The position numbers were made by a program, and so were the translations under genes. A model generated the notes under the pieces. That model was given only the letters and a program-made list of their open reading frames with translations. It made no database searches and was not told the DNA's origin. Below, piece after piece: positions 41,540 to 49,636 of a stretch of DNA of 64,000 nt. Numbering within the stretch: the first letter of the stretch is position 1; every line of letters starts with the position of its first letter. The stretch comes from Cohnella cholangitidis. GTDB lineage: Bacteria > Bacillota > Bacilli > Paenibacillales > Paenibacillaceae. The stretch lies in the NCBI RefSeq assembly GCF_014107495.1, contig NZ_CP041969.1:3769501-3833500 (forward strand), read 5' to 3'.

Positions 41540-44494
41540 GTGAATGCAGTATTCCATTTATGGAGTAAAAATCGCTTAGTAACCATGTTTGTACTGTTTC
41601 TGGCATTATCGATCATAGTCTCGGCGGTTGCCCCGGTTCCGTCCGTTGTGGCGGCCGTGCCTAGCGCTCCGGTGCTAGATCCGCAGCCAACGGTTACGAA
41701 TGTGGCAAATCTAACGATAAAAGGAAAAGTGGATCCAAGCGTGACCGATGCCGTGTACGTATATGCGGACGGACTGGTGATCGGGTCGCCTGCCGCGGAT
41801 CCCGATAGCGGACGGTTCGAAGTGCCGTACGTCATGACCACCGAGGGGCTTCACGAGTTTTACGCGAAATCGGTAAACGCGGACGGAGATATCGACGGAA
41901 ATCATGTGCAAGTCACTTATGACAAGACTCCCGCCGCGAAGGCGGAACAAGTTAGATGGAGATCAGGAGGTACCGATTCGATCTGGCTGGAATGGATTCC
42001 GGGCTGGAACGTACCGGAAGTCGCGACCGGCTACCGGATCTACCGCAACGGGGCCGCGATCGCGGACGTTAACGCACCGCTGCCGCCCAAAGAACCGGAT
42101 GATCCTCCGCGGTTCGGCTTCATGGATACGGGGTTAACGGAGAGAACCTCCTATTCGTATCAAATCGTGTCGTTGGACGCGGCCGGCAACGAATCGGCGC
42201 CGCAAATCGCGGGGGCAGCTACGATCCAAGCCGGTCTGCGCATCGCTCATGATCCCGAATTCGTGGCGGCTAACACGCTCGCGCTTAGTCCCGACGGCTT
42301 CGTAGCGGCGTACGAGATCGATGGGCCGCAGAGAGGAATCATCTTCTGGGATAGCAGAACGAACGCTTGGGACCATAAAGTCGTGCTCGACCTTTGGGGA
42401 CCCGAGAAGCTTAGCTTAAGCCGGGAAGGCGCGCGAGTGGCCGCCATGACGGGCGAACAGATATACGTCTACGATCGGTCGACGGACAAGTTGGATTTAA
42501 TCTACGATTCGGCCGTCGAGAATCGATATGCGTCTCTGCTTCGAATCGATCCGAAGGGAGAAAGAGTATTTTACGCGGTGATGAGCGAGGACGCGAATCA
42601 AGTCAGGACGATCGAATTCCGCAGCTACTCGGTCGCGACCGGCCAATCGCAGATTGTGCGTTCGGTGACGGAGGAAGGGCCGGGAACGCTGATCAAGGAG
42701 CTCAAGGTGTCATCCGACGGACGCTTCGCGGTGTACACCCGCACGGAACCCGACGAGTTCTGGTCCAACCGCGAAGTATTTCTGCTCGACTTGACGACCG
42801 GCGAAGAGAAGTTCATTAGCGATTACGCCGCTCGCCCGGACATCAGCGCGGACGGAGAGATCGTTACCTTCGTGAGAGGCGGCGAGTTCGCGGACGGCGT
42901 AGGCATTTACCGTTACAAAGCAAGCACGGGCCAGCTGATGCAAGTTCGAGACGGTAGCCTTAACGCTTTCTATGTGGATCAGGATCTCAGCGACGACGGC
43001 ACTACGATATTGGCTTACTACCACAACGCGGATCAGCCGGTCTCTTTATCGCTGGATAGCCGTTACTCCGAACGGATCTACATCCCGCAAGACGCCGTGA
43101 TCGAAACCGAGACGATCGGAAATCCGGCCAGTTATTTGAATTTAGGCGTTCTTAGCTCCGACGGAACGAAGACGCTGTTCTATTCCCACGATTCGACCCG
43201 CGATGACGGCGATGGGGATTTCCCGTACGCAATGTACATGAAATGCCGAATCGACTGCGGATCCAGCCCCGAGCTGAAAGGCTTGACGGTAAGCGGCACC
43301 CTTGCGCCGGCATTCGACCCGCTCGTGACTGAATACACCGTTAACGTCGGTTACGATACGGTAACGGCGCAGATTACGCCTTCCCTATACGGCGCCGGAA
43401 CGAAGGTCGTCGCCGGCGGCAACCAGACGGGCACGGGGGCGCCGATAACGGTCGGGCCGCTCGCGGTCGGCGACAATGCGTTCTCTTTCAAGGTTCGTAC
43501 CCAAGAGGGGATCGAGAAGGCGTATACCGTCCATTTCGTTCGCGCGAATGCCCCGGCCGGTCCGGGACCAGGACCAGGACCGGGCTCCGGTGGCGGAGGC
43601 GGAGGCGGGGGATCGAGCGCGAGCGCGCCTTCTACGACGTTGAACTCGCTGGACATTTCTCCTTATACGTTGAAACCGGCCTTCTCTTCGACCGTGCTGG
43701 ATTACTCGATGGATGTCGCGCATGACGTCGCGTCCGTGGAATTCAAAATCAAAGCAACGGACGCGAACCGGGTGAAGGTAACCGTTAACGGTACGGAACA
43801 GAAAGACGGATCGCCTGCGAAGGTGAGTTTGCAGCAGGGAGCGAACGTCGTTAAGATCGTCGTCAAGAGCGATATGGGTACTGTGACCACTTACACGGTT
43901 ACGGTGAATCGCGCGGCTCCTCCTAAGCAGCCGGATAAACCGACGGTAAACTTCTCCGATATTGAAGGACATTGGGCGAAAAACAGCATTCTGGAATCGG
44001 CAAAACAAGGATGGGTAGAAGGTTACCCGGACGGTTCCTTCAGACCGTATGTGGTCATGAACCGTCAAGAGTGGTCGATGTTCATGTACCGGTTCTTCGG
44101 CTGGCCGGAGCCTAAAGCCGCTCCTAAATTGACGGACGCGGATAAAGTGCCCGCATGGGCTAACGCCGCGGTTGGGGCAGCCTATGAGCAGAAGATCGTG
44201 ACCGGCTTCTACGACGGAAGCTTCCGTCCGTTGGAAACGATCGGCCGCGTGGAAGCGATGGTTATGCTCGTTCGGGCGCTTAAGCTGGAGACGAAGTCGT
44301 CGGACCGTACGACCTTCGACGATGACGCTTCGATCCAGAGTTGGGCTAAGCCTTACGTTGCGGCCATGCAGCGAACGGGATTGCTGAAGGGCGTCAACGG
44401 CAACCGGTTTAACCCGGACGGCATGTTCTCCCGCGCCGAAGCGGCGGAGCTTCTCGTGAGAATCAACGATTATTTGAACAAGCAAGGCAAATAG
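41540..44494 (+). CDS. S-layer-anchored multidomain surface protein
   Basis: A 984-residue exported protein, start GTG 41540 with GGAGG upstream. Order: signal peptide (about 1-37), Ig-like domain (40-132), fibronectin type III (135-230), WD40/TolB-like propeller region (about 232-572, 'LSPDGFVAAYEI', 'KVSSDGRFAVYTR', 'DISADGEIVTFVR'), a cadherin-like beta-sandwich domain (575-672), a Gly/Pro linker, a second such domain (about 692-790), then three SLH repeats (about 805-984; 'FSDIEGHWAKNSI', 'WANAAVGAAYEQKIVTG', 'WAKPYVAAMQRTGLL'). SLH repeats bind pyruvylated secondary wall polymer. The function of the propeller is unknown. Confidence 0.9.
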   Translation: MNAVFHLWSKNRLVTMFVLFLALSIIVSAVAPVPSVVAAVPSAPVLDPQPTVTNVANLTIKGKVDPSVTDAVYVYADGLVIGSPAADPDSGRFEVPYVMTTEGLHEFYAKSVNADGDIDGNHVQVTYDKTPAAKAEQVRWRSGGTDSIWLEWIPGWNVPEVATGYRIYRNGAAIADVNAPLPPKEPDDPPRFGFMDTGLTERTSYSYQIVSLDAAGNESAPQIAGAATIQAGLRIAHDPEFVAANTLALSPDGFVAAYEIDGPQRGIIFWDSRTNAWDHKVVLDLWGPEKLSLSREGARVAAMTGEQIYVYDRSTDKLDLIYDSAVENRYASLLRIDPKGERVFYAVMSEDANQVRTIEFRSYSVATGQSQIVRSVTEEGPGTLIKELKVSSDGRFAVYTRTEPDEFWSNREVFLLDLTTGEEKFISDYAARPDISADGEIVTFVRGGEFADGVGIYRYKASTGQLMQVRDGSLNAFYVDQDLSDDGTTILAYYHNADQPVSLSLDSRYSERIYIPQDAVIETETIGNPASYLNLGVLSSDGTKTLFYSHDSTRDDGDGDFPYAMYMKCRIDCGSSPELKGLTVSGTLAPAFDPLVTEYTVNVGYDTVTAQITPSLYGAGTKVVAGGNQTGTGAPITVGPLAVGDNAFSFKVRTQEGIEKAYTVHFVRANAPAGPGPGPGPGSGGGGGGGGSSASAPSTTLNSLDISPYTLKPAFSSTVLDYSMDVAHDVASVEFKIKATDANRVKVTVNGTEQKDGSPAKVSLQQGANVVKIVVKSDMGTVTTYTVTVNRAAPPKQPDKPTVNFSDIEGHWAKNSILESAKQGWVEGYPDGSFRPYVVMNRQEWSMFMYRFFGWPEPKAAPKLTDADKVPAWANAAVGAAYEQKIVTGFYDGSFRPLETIGRVEAMVMLVRALKLETKSSDRTTFDDDASIQSWAKPYVAAMQRTGLLKGVNGNRFNPDGMFSRAEAAELLVRINDYLNKQGK

Positions 44495-44507
44495 GACTTC
44501 GAGTAAG

Positions 44508-44553
44508 AGAAGAGGCTACCCCTCAGTCCGAACAGACTGGGGATAGCCTCTTA
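44508..44553. terminator. bidirectional terminator
   Basis: GAGGCTACCCCTCAGTC pairs with GACTGGGGATAGCCTC, with one mismatch, and has A-rich and T-rich flanks on both sides. It separates the SLH protein gene from the convergent iron transport operon. Confidence 0.85.
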
Positions 44554-44568
44554 TGCTTGTTCGGAGAA

Positions 44569-45555
44569 CTAAGAGCCGCCGCGCCGCAAGCGCTCTCTGC
44601 GTAGCAAATAAACGAAATATGGCGCGCCGAGGACGGCGGTCATGATTCCGACGGGAATTTCCCGAGGAACGATGAGTATTCGGCCGAGGCAGTCGCCTAG
44701 CAGCATAAGATCGGCTCCGATGAGCGCGGCAAGCGGGATCAGCCACTGATACCTGCCGCCCACGATGCTGCGGGCGATATGCGGAGCGATTAGGCCGACG
44801 AAGCCGATCGCTCCTACCGCGGAGACGGAAATGCCCGCGAGCACAACCGCGAGGAGCAGCAGCCAGAACCGTTGCCGGATTACGCTTAGTCCGAGCGAAG
44901 AGCTGACTTCGTCTCCAAGCTGGAATACGTTCAGTTTGGAGAAGTTCAGCCACGCGACGGGCACGAGCAGCGCGATCCATGGCAGAATAGACAGCACGTC
45001 ATCCCAATTCCGGCTCCACATGCTTCCGGCCATCCACAACAGAGCCATATTAATATCGCTCGGATGCTTGACGATGAGATACTGGATGCCGGCTTGGAAG
45101 ATGGCGCCGATGGCTACGCCGACAAGGGCCAAGGAAGCCGGCGACAACGTCAGCCTGCGGCTGAGCAGAAGCAGCAGACCGAAAGCAATGAACGCGCCTA
45201 GGAAAGCGGCTATCGGCAGCACGTAGCTAGGCGTTTTCGGCAAGAGGAAAATGACCATTGCCGCCGTGAAGCCGGCCCCTTTCGTAATCCCGATAACGTC
45301 GGGACTTGCGAGCGGATTGCGCAATAAGCCTTGCAGGATCACTCCAGCCACGGCTAAGCCGAATCCGGCTAGAATGCCGACGACTATTCTCGGCATCCGG
45401 ACTTCATAGATGATATAGAAAGACTTGTTCTGTTCGTGCGTCAAAGTGGACCAGATGTCGCCGAAGGTGACGGGGACGGCTCCGACGCGAACGGACGCGA
45501 TGGCCAGCACGACCATCAGAGCGAACGCGGCGATAAGCGCGATGCTTCTTTTCAT
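44569..45555 (-). CDS. FecCD-family iron-siderophore ABC permease
   Basis: Membrane subunit of an iron(III)-siderophore importer, 328 residues, about ten helices. Family marks: 'VRMPRIVVGILAGFGLAVAG', 'QGLLRNPLASPDVIGITKGA', 'GAIGFVGLIAPHIARSIVGG' and 'ILIVPREIPVGIMTAVLGAP'. The start overlaps the end of the other permease gene by four bases. No ATPase gene follows in this operon, so it presumably uses a shared FhuC/YusV-type ATPase. Confidence 0.93.
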   Translation of the reverse strand: MKRSIALIAAFALMVVLAIASVRVGAVPVTFGDIWSTLTHEQNKSFYIIYEVRMPRIVVGILAGFGLAVAGVILQGLLRNPLASPDVIGITKGAGFTAAMVIFLLPKTPSYVLPIAAFLGAFIAFGLLLLLSRRLTLSPASLALVGVAIGAIFQAGIQYLIVKHPSDINMALLWMAGSMWSRNWDDVLSILPWIALLVPVAWLNFSKLNVFQLGDEVSSSLGLSVIRQRFWLLLLAVVLAGISVSAVGAIGFVGLIAPHIARSIVGGRYQWLIPLAALIGADLMLLGDCLGRILIVPREIPVGIMTAVLGAPYFVYLLRRERLRRGGS

Positions 45556-46576
45556 TGGGCGGCACCGCCTTGCCTGCGTGCTAAGTAGATGAAGAAAGGC
45601 GCTCCGATCGCGGCCGTCACGATTCCAACGGGCGATTCGTAAGGGAAGGCGATGAACCGGCTAAGGAAGTCCGCGAATAGGAGCAGTACGCCTCCCAATA
45701 ATCCCGTTAACGGCGCAAGAATAGCCAGGCTGTTGTTGCCGGCCAAAGCCCGGGCAATGTGCGGGACGATGAGGCAGACGAAGCCGATCGGGCCGCACAG
45801 GCGACCGCCGACCCGGCCAGAACGATAACGAGCGCGATGCCGATCCCCCGAATGACCGCCATCCTCCCGCCTAGCCCTGCCGCCATCTCGTCGTCAAGCA
45901 GCAACAGCCGGAAGGAGGGGAGCATGAAGGCGAACGCAAGCAGCCCGCCCGCGAAGAACGGGAGGAGAGTCGACACGTCGCGCCATACGGCTTGGCTCAG
46001 CGACCCGACCAGCCAGAAAATCATGCTGTCCGTGGAATCCTGATTGAGGATGACAAGCCCTTCCGTAAGCGAAGATAGCAGGAAATGGATCGTAATTCCC
46101 GCCAGTGCCAATCTTACGTACGCTTTTTGTCCCGAACCGGCCAGCGACCAGACGAGCGCGGCTCCTCCGGCGGCGCCGGCGAACGCGAACAGGATCGAGT
46201 CGACGGGGGAGAACCCCGCTACCGCGACCAAACCGAATACGACCGCTAATGCCGCGCCGGCGTTAATTCCGAATATATGCGGGGAAGCGAGCGGATTTTT
46301 CGTCGCCAGTTGGGTCAATAACCCTGCCAATGCCAATTGGATACCGACCATGCAAGCCATCAACGCGCGAGGAAGCCGTAAAGTCTGCACGTACAAATGC
46401 TCTTTGTCGTTTCCTTGATAGGTGACCGCTTCATACAGGGTGCGCCACGACACGTACGCCGATCCCCATTTCAAGTTGCAGATCAACCCGATGATCAGCA
46501 AGGCGAACGTAACGGAAAAAAGGAAGAGCAGAAACCCTAAGCGGCTCTGCTTCTCCTTGCGACTACGATTAAACAT
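45552..46576 (-). pseudogene. FecCD-family iron-siderophore ABC permease, frameshifted
   Basis: Partner permease of the previous gene. The frame from 46576 matches FecCD proteins ('LRLPRALMACMVGIQLALAG', 'KNPLASPHIFGINAGAALAV') through 'VLAGSAVACA', then runs out of family. The rest ('RALAGNNSLAILAPLTGLLG', 'FPYESPVGIVTAAIGAPF') continues in another frame to 45552. Adding one base near 45793 (GGGCC to GGGCCC on the plus strand) restores 'GPIGFVCLIVPHIARAL', the conserved motif, and a 341-residue protein. It starts four bases after the binding-protein stop. A read error is the simplest explanation. Confidence 0.87.
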
Positions 46577-46580
46577 GAGA

Positions 46581-47564
46581 TTATTCTCCCAGAACTTTCA
46601 CGATATCCTCGATCATTTTCTCCGAACCGATCAGTCCGCGGGCAAGCGACCAGTCGCGTCTCTCGACCGTGAACACTTTCTTGTTGGCTACGGCATCGAT
46701 TTTGCTCCACAGAGGGTTCTTTTCCCACTCGTTAATAATCGTAACTTCCTCGGTCGGCATTAAGAACAATGCTCCCGGATTCGTCTCGACCAGTTGTTCC
46801 AGCGTTAATTGCGGGTAGGAAGCCTCGTCCTTCACGGGATCGTTGAAGCCTAACGATGCGAGGAAAGAGCCCGTATACGCATGATCCGAGTGGGCGAAGA
46901 ACCCTTTCGGATTGACGACCGCCGGCAGAACGCTTAAATCGGTGTTTTTGATTTTTTGCTTCGCGGCGTCCATTTTGGCTTGGTGCTCTTCCAAGCGTTT
47001 CGTGCCTTCCGCTTCTTTGCCTACGGCTTTTGCGATAATCATGTAGTTCTTGAGCATTTGATCGTAATCGGCTTGGAAGTCGTCGAGCACGAGCAGAGGG
47101 GCGATGCCTTTCAATTGCTCGAATGCTTCCTTGTGCTTGTTCAGATCCACGATGATCAGGTCCGGCTGAAGCGAGCTGATCAATTCGATATTCGGCTCGT
47201 AACGGGAGCCGACGGATTTGTAATTCGTCAGTTGGCTTTTGACGGCATCCATGAACAGCGCGGAATCGTCGTCGTCCGCGACGCCTACGGGCTGCAAGCC
47301 TAGAGTGACCAGAGCGTCCGCAAACCCGAATTCCATCGTCACGATTTTTTCAGGCGCTTTGGGAAGCACTACGGTACCTAACGCGTCTTCGACGGTGATC
47401 GAGCCTTCATTCGGGGCCGCGGATGCGGATGCCGATGCGGCCGGGCTGGATGGAGCGGATGCGGATTCGGACGAATTATTGTTGGATTGGCCGCATGCGG
47501 CGAGCGCGACGGCCAATAGGCTTATTAAGGATACGCTAAGCATGCGTTTGAACAGATGTTGCAT
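46581..47564 (-). CDS. iron-siderophore ABC transporter substrate-binding lipoprotein
   Basis: Receptor for an iron(III)-siderophore, 327 residues. I chose the ATG at 47564, 9 bases after AGGGGG. The lipoprotein signal ends at LAAC (Cys24). The mature protein is of the FecB/FeuA class III binding-protein fold: 'KIVTMEFGFADALVTLGLQP', 'PNIELISSLQPDLIIVD', 'GSFLASLGFNDPV' and 'LFLMPTEEVTIINEWEKNPL'. A Fur box lies upstream and an AraC regulator gene precedes it, as in the feu/Btr arrangement of Bacillus. Confidence 0.93.
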   Translation of the reverse strand: MQHLFKRMLSVSLISLLAVALAACGQSNNNSSESASAPSSPAASASASAAPNEGSITVEDALGTVVLPKAPEKIVTMEFGFADALVTLGLQPVGVADDDDSALFMDAVKSQLTNYKSVGSRYEPNIELISSLQPDLIIVDLNKHKEAFEQLKGIAPLLVLDDFQADYDQMLKNYMIIAKAVGKEAEGTKRLEEHQAKMDAAKQKIKNTDLSVLPAVVNPKGFFAHSDHAYTGSFLASLGFNDPVKDEASYPQLTLEQLVETNPGALFLMPTEEVTIINEWEKNPLWSKIDAVANKKVFTVERRDWSLARGLIGSEKMIEDIVKVLGE

Positions 47565-47584
47565 TTTCTGATTCCCCCTGCAAA

Positions 47585-47599
47585 TGATTATTATTCTCA
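47585..47599 (-). promoter_or_regulatory. Fur box
   Basis: On the plus strand TGATTATTATTCTCA matches the 7-1-7 Fur box TGATAATTATTATCA at 13 of 15 positions. It lies 20 bases upstream of the binding-protein start, overlapping the probable -10 region on the minus strand. Iron-replete repression of the importer is expected. Confidence 0.82.
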
Positions 47600-47663
47600 A
47601 TTGATTTTAGCACGAATGAGCGGAGAGACCATATCTAATATTCAGATTAAACATGTTATATTT

Positions 47664-48467
47664 TTAGATTTCGGTCAAGCTGCGCAAGTAAGCGGCAGGG
47701 GAACAACCGACTTCTTGTTTGAACACCCGGCTGAAATGAAAATAATCGGAAAAGCCGGAGTTGTGGGCGACTTCTTTGGCGGAAAGACGGGTTTGCTGGA
47801 ACATCAGCTTCGCTTTCTCGATTCGGATGCGGCGCAAGTACCGGGTCATCGTCGTTCCGGTATGCTTCTTGAACAGCACGGTGTAATGTCCTTCGCTTAA
47901 TCCGGCCCGTTCCGCCATCATCGGAAGAGTCAGCTTGTTCATGTAGTGCTCGTTGATGTAGGAGAGAGTCTCGTCGATCGTCTCCGAGGTGGATTGCTGC
48001 TTATCTTTGATACGGGATTCATGCAAGAAAATGAACAGAACCCGCTCCAGCATGGCGCGCATTCGGAACCGGTGCGAAGCGGCTTCCTCCTCCGAGCCGG
48101 CTTGAATTTGGTCGATCGTGCGGATAAGTTCGTCCAGCATGTAATGAATTTTAATGGCGCTAATCGTGCTAAGCGGACCGTGAAGCGTCCATAGGCTGTT
48201 CTCGGGCAGCACTCGGTAAGTAATGACGGTATACTCGGCTTCTTTTGTTTTGGGAACATGGACCGTATAGGGCGCGAAATGGGGATGGCAAGCAAAGCCC
48301 GCCGTACAGACGAGAGGTTCTTGGTCCGGAGAATCGATCGTAACGTGTCCAAGCCGAACGACGAGAAGAACATGGGTGCCCGGGCTGCACTCTATCTTCC
48401 GGGAAGAAGCGTAAGAAGCGACATGCTCCACGATAGGTATGATAGATAGAAGCTGCTGAAAGCTCAT
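47664..48467 (-). CDS. AraC family transcriptional regulator (Btr-like)
   Basis: A 267-residue regulator with an N-terminal ligand-binding domain (about 1-150) and a C-terminal double helix-turn-helix (about 168-267: 'LTLPMMAERAGLSEGHYTVL', 'RLSAKEVAHNSGFSDYFHFS'). It lies just upstream of the iron-siderophore binding-protein gene in the same direction. By analogy with Btr of Bacillus, which activates feuABC when a ferric siderophore is bound, it probably activates this importer. It lacks the extra binding-protein domain that Btr carries. Confidence 0.85.
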   Translation of the reverse strand: MSFQQLLSIIPIVEHVASYASSRKIECSPGTHVLLVVRLGHVTIDSPDQEPLVCTAGFACHPHFAPYTVHVPKTKEAEYTVITYRVLPENSLWTLHGPLSTISAIKIHYMLDELIRTIDQIQAGSEEEAASHRFRMRAMLERVLFIFLHESRIKDKQQSTSETIDETLSYINEHYMNKLTLPMMAERAGLSEGHYTVLFKKHTGTTMTRYLRRIRIEKAKLMFQQTRLSAKEVAHNSGFSDYFHFSRVFKQEVGCSPAAYLRSLTEI

Positions 48468-48520
48468 ATGGCGTGAATCCCTTCGTAGCCGAATTCGTTA
48501 TCGTTTTGGGAATATGAAAA

Positions 48521-48579
48521 GAGGGCCATGCTGCCGAGGAGGGAATGGAGTTCCCGCTCCTTCGATAGTATGGCCCCCG
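48521..48579 (-). terminator. terminator hairpin after the cyclophilin gene
   Basis: On the minus strand GGGGGCCAT (48570-48578) pairs with ATGGCCCTC (48521-48529), with an inner GGAA/TTCC stem in the loop, followed by TTTTC. It lies downstream of the minus-strand cyclophilin gene. Confidence 0.6.
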
Positions 48580-48599
48580 AGTAACGCGTCAGAGGGGGA

Positions 48600-49301
48600 T
48601 TACTTAATGATCTCCGGTTCGGGAGCATCGGCCCCGCGAGTATCCACGGTAACCTTTTTCATGACAGGAGGCGTGTTCGGACGATCGTTAGCGTTTCTAG
48701 GCAATTTTACGATCTCGTTCACGACGTCCATTCCTTCGGTCACTTTGCCGAACGCCGCATAAGCTCCGTCCAAGTGAGGCGCATCCGCGACCATCAGGAA
48801 GAACTGGGATCCCGCGCTGTCCGGATTTTGCGCGCGCGCCATGGAGAGTACGCCCGCGGTATGCTTCAAGTTGTTCTCGAAGCCGTTCTGCGTGAATTCG
48901 CCGGCGATCGAATAATCCGGACCGCCCATGCCCGTTCCTTCCGGATCTCCGCCTTGAATCATGAAGCCGGGGATGATGCGGTGGAAAATCGTGCCGTCGT
49001 AGAAGCCTTTTTTCACGAGGGAAATGAAGTTGTTCACCGTGTTCGGCGCGACTTTAGGGTAAAGCTCGACTGTGATGATTTTGCCGCTGTCCATCTCGAT
49101 CGTAACGATCGGGTTATCGCCGGATGTGTCTACTCCGTTCATTGGGGAAGCCTCCTGTGTCGGTGCAGCGGCGCCATTGCCTGTGGCCGCTGCATCGGAT
49201 GATTGGTTTGTTTTTTCTTTGTTTCCGCATCCCGTTACGATCAACAGAAGCGTAATTATCGTAAGAAGAGATACGGCCAAGCTTTTTGTTGCGGATTTCA
49301 A
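48600..49301 (-). CDS. cyclophilin-type peptidyl-prolyl isomerase lipoprotein
   Basis: Extracytoplasmic proline isomerase that helps secreted proteins fold, 233 residues. I place the start at TTG 49301, preceded by AAGGGGGAT; a longer frame to 49421 lacks a site. Lipobox VTGC ends at Cys25, then a linker. The cyclophilin domain (about 65-230) has the active-site motif 'GTIFHRIIPGFMIQGGDPEG' with the catalytic Arg and Phe, 'GVLSMARAQNPDSAGSQFF' and 'YAAFGKVTEGMDVV'. The gene is monocistronic and divergent from the glucanase. Confidence 0.93.
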   Translation of the reverse strand: MKSATKSLAVSLLTIITLLLIVTGCGNKEKTNQSSDAAATGNGAAAPTQEASPMNGVDTSGDNPIVTIEMDSGKIITVELYPKVAPNTVNNFISLVKKGFYDGTIFHRIIPGFMIQGGDPEGTGMGGPDYSIAGEFTQNGFENNLKHTAGVLSMARAQNPDSAGSQFFLMVADAPHLDGAYAAFGKVTEGMDVVNEIVKLPRNANDRPNTPPVMKKVTVDTRGADAPEPEIIK

Positions 49302-49636
49302 TTGCGGATCCCCCTTGTCCTCTATATCCCTTCGTATCATATCATTTGCTTGAAGAGGAATCCACCACCGCGCGTACGGCCCAAACCCCCGCATCCGCCG
49401 AACCCATTCGTAATCCCGCACATGAATTCGATAGAATCACTCCTTCAATTGGTAGTGCTACCTGCCTTATGATCACATTGCAATACTTAATAATCGCTAA
49501 AAAAGGAGGGGTGTCCAATAATTTGGTATCGCTTACATTGGTAAATAAAAATGGAAAGACAGGGCGGGATGGATGAGGAAAACAGCTGGAAGGCTCGTAC
49601 GCGAGCAGATTCTATTTTGAAAGGAGATTGAATTTT
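49302..49636. other. intergenic region between divergent genes
   Basis: About 335 bases between the cyclophilin and glucanase genes. I see no conserved RNA or reliable promoter. A GGAGGGG followed by a short frame near 49517 is not supported as a gene. AAGGAGA at 49621 is the ribosome-binding site of the glucanase gene. Confidence 0.5.

Noticed and set aside
43385..44485. 366-residue minus-strand frame opposite the SLH protein gene
   Set aside because: Arg/His-rich antisense shadow of a GC-rich gene with clear domains on the plus strand.
49517..49576. Short TTG-started frame after AAGGAGGGG upstream of the glucanase
   Set aside because: Only about 17 codons with no recognisable features; could be a leader peptide but not supportable.
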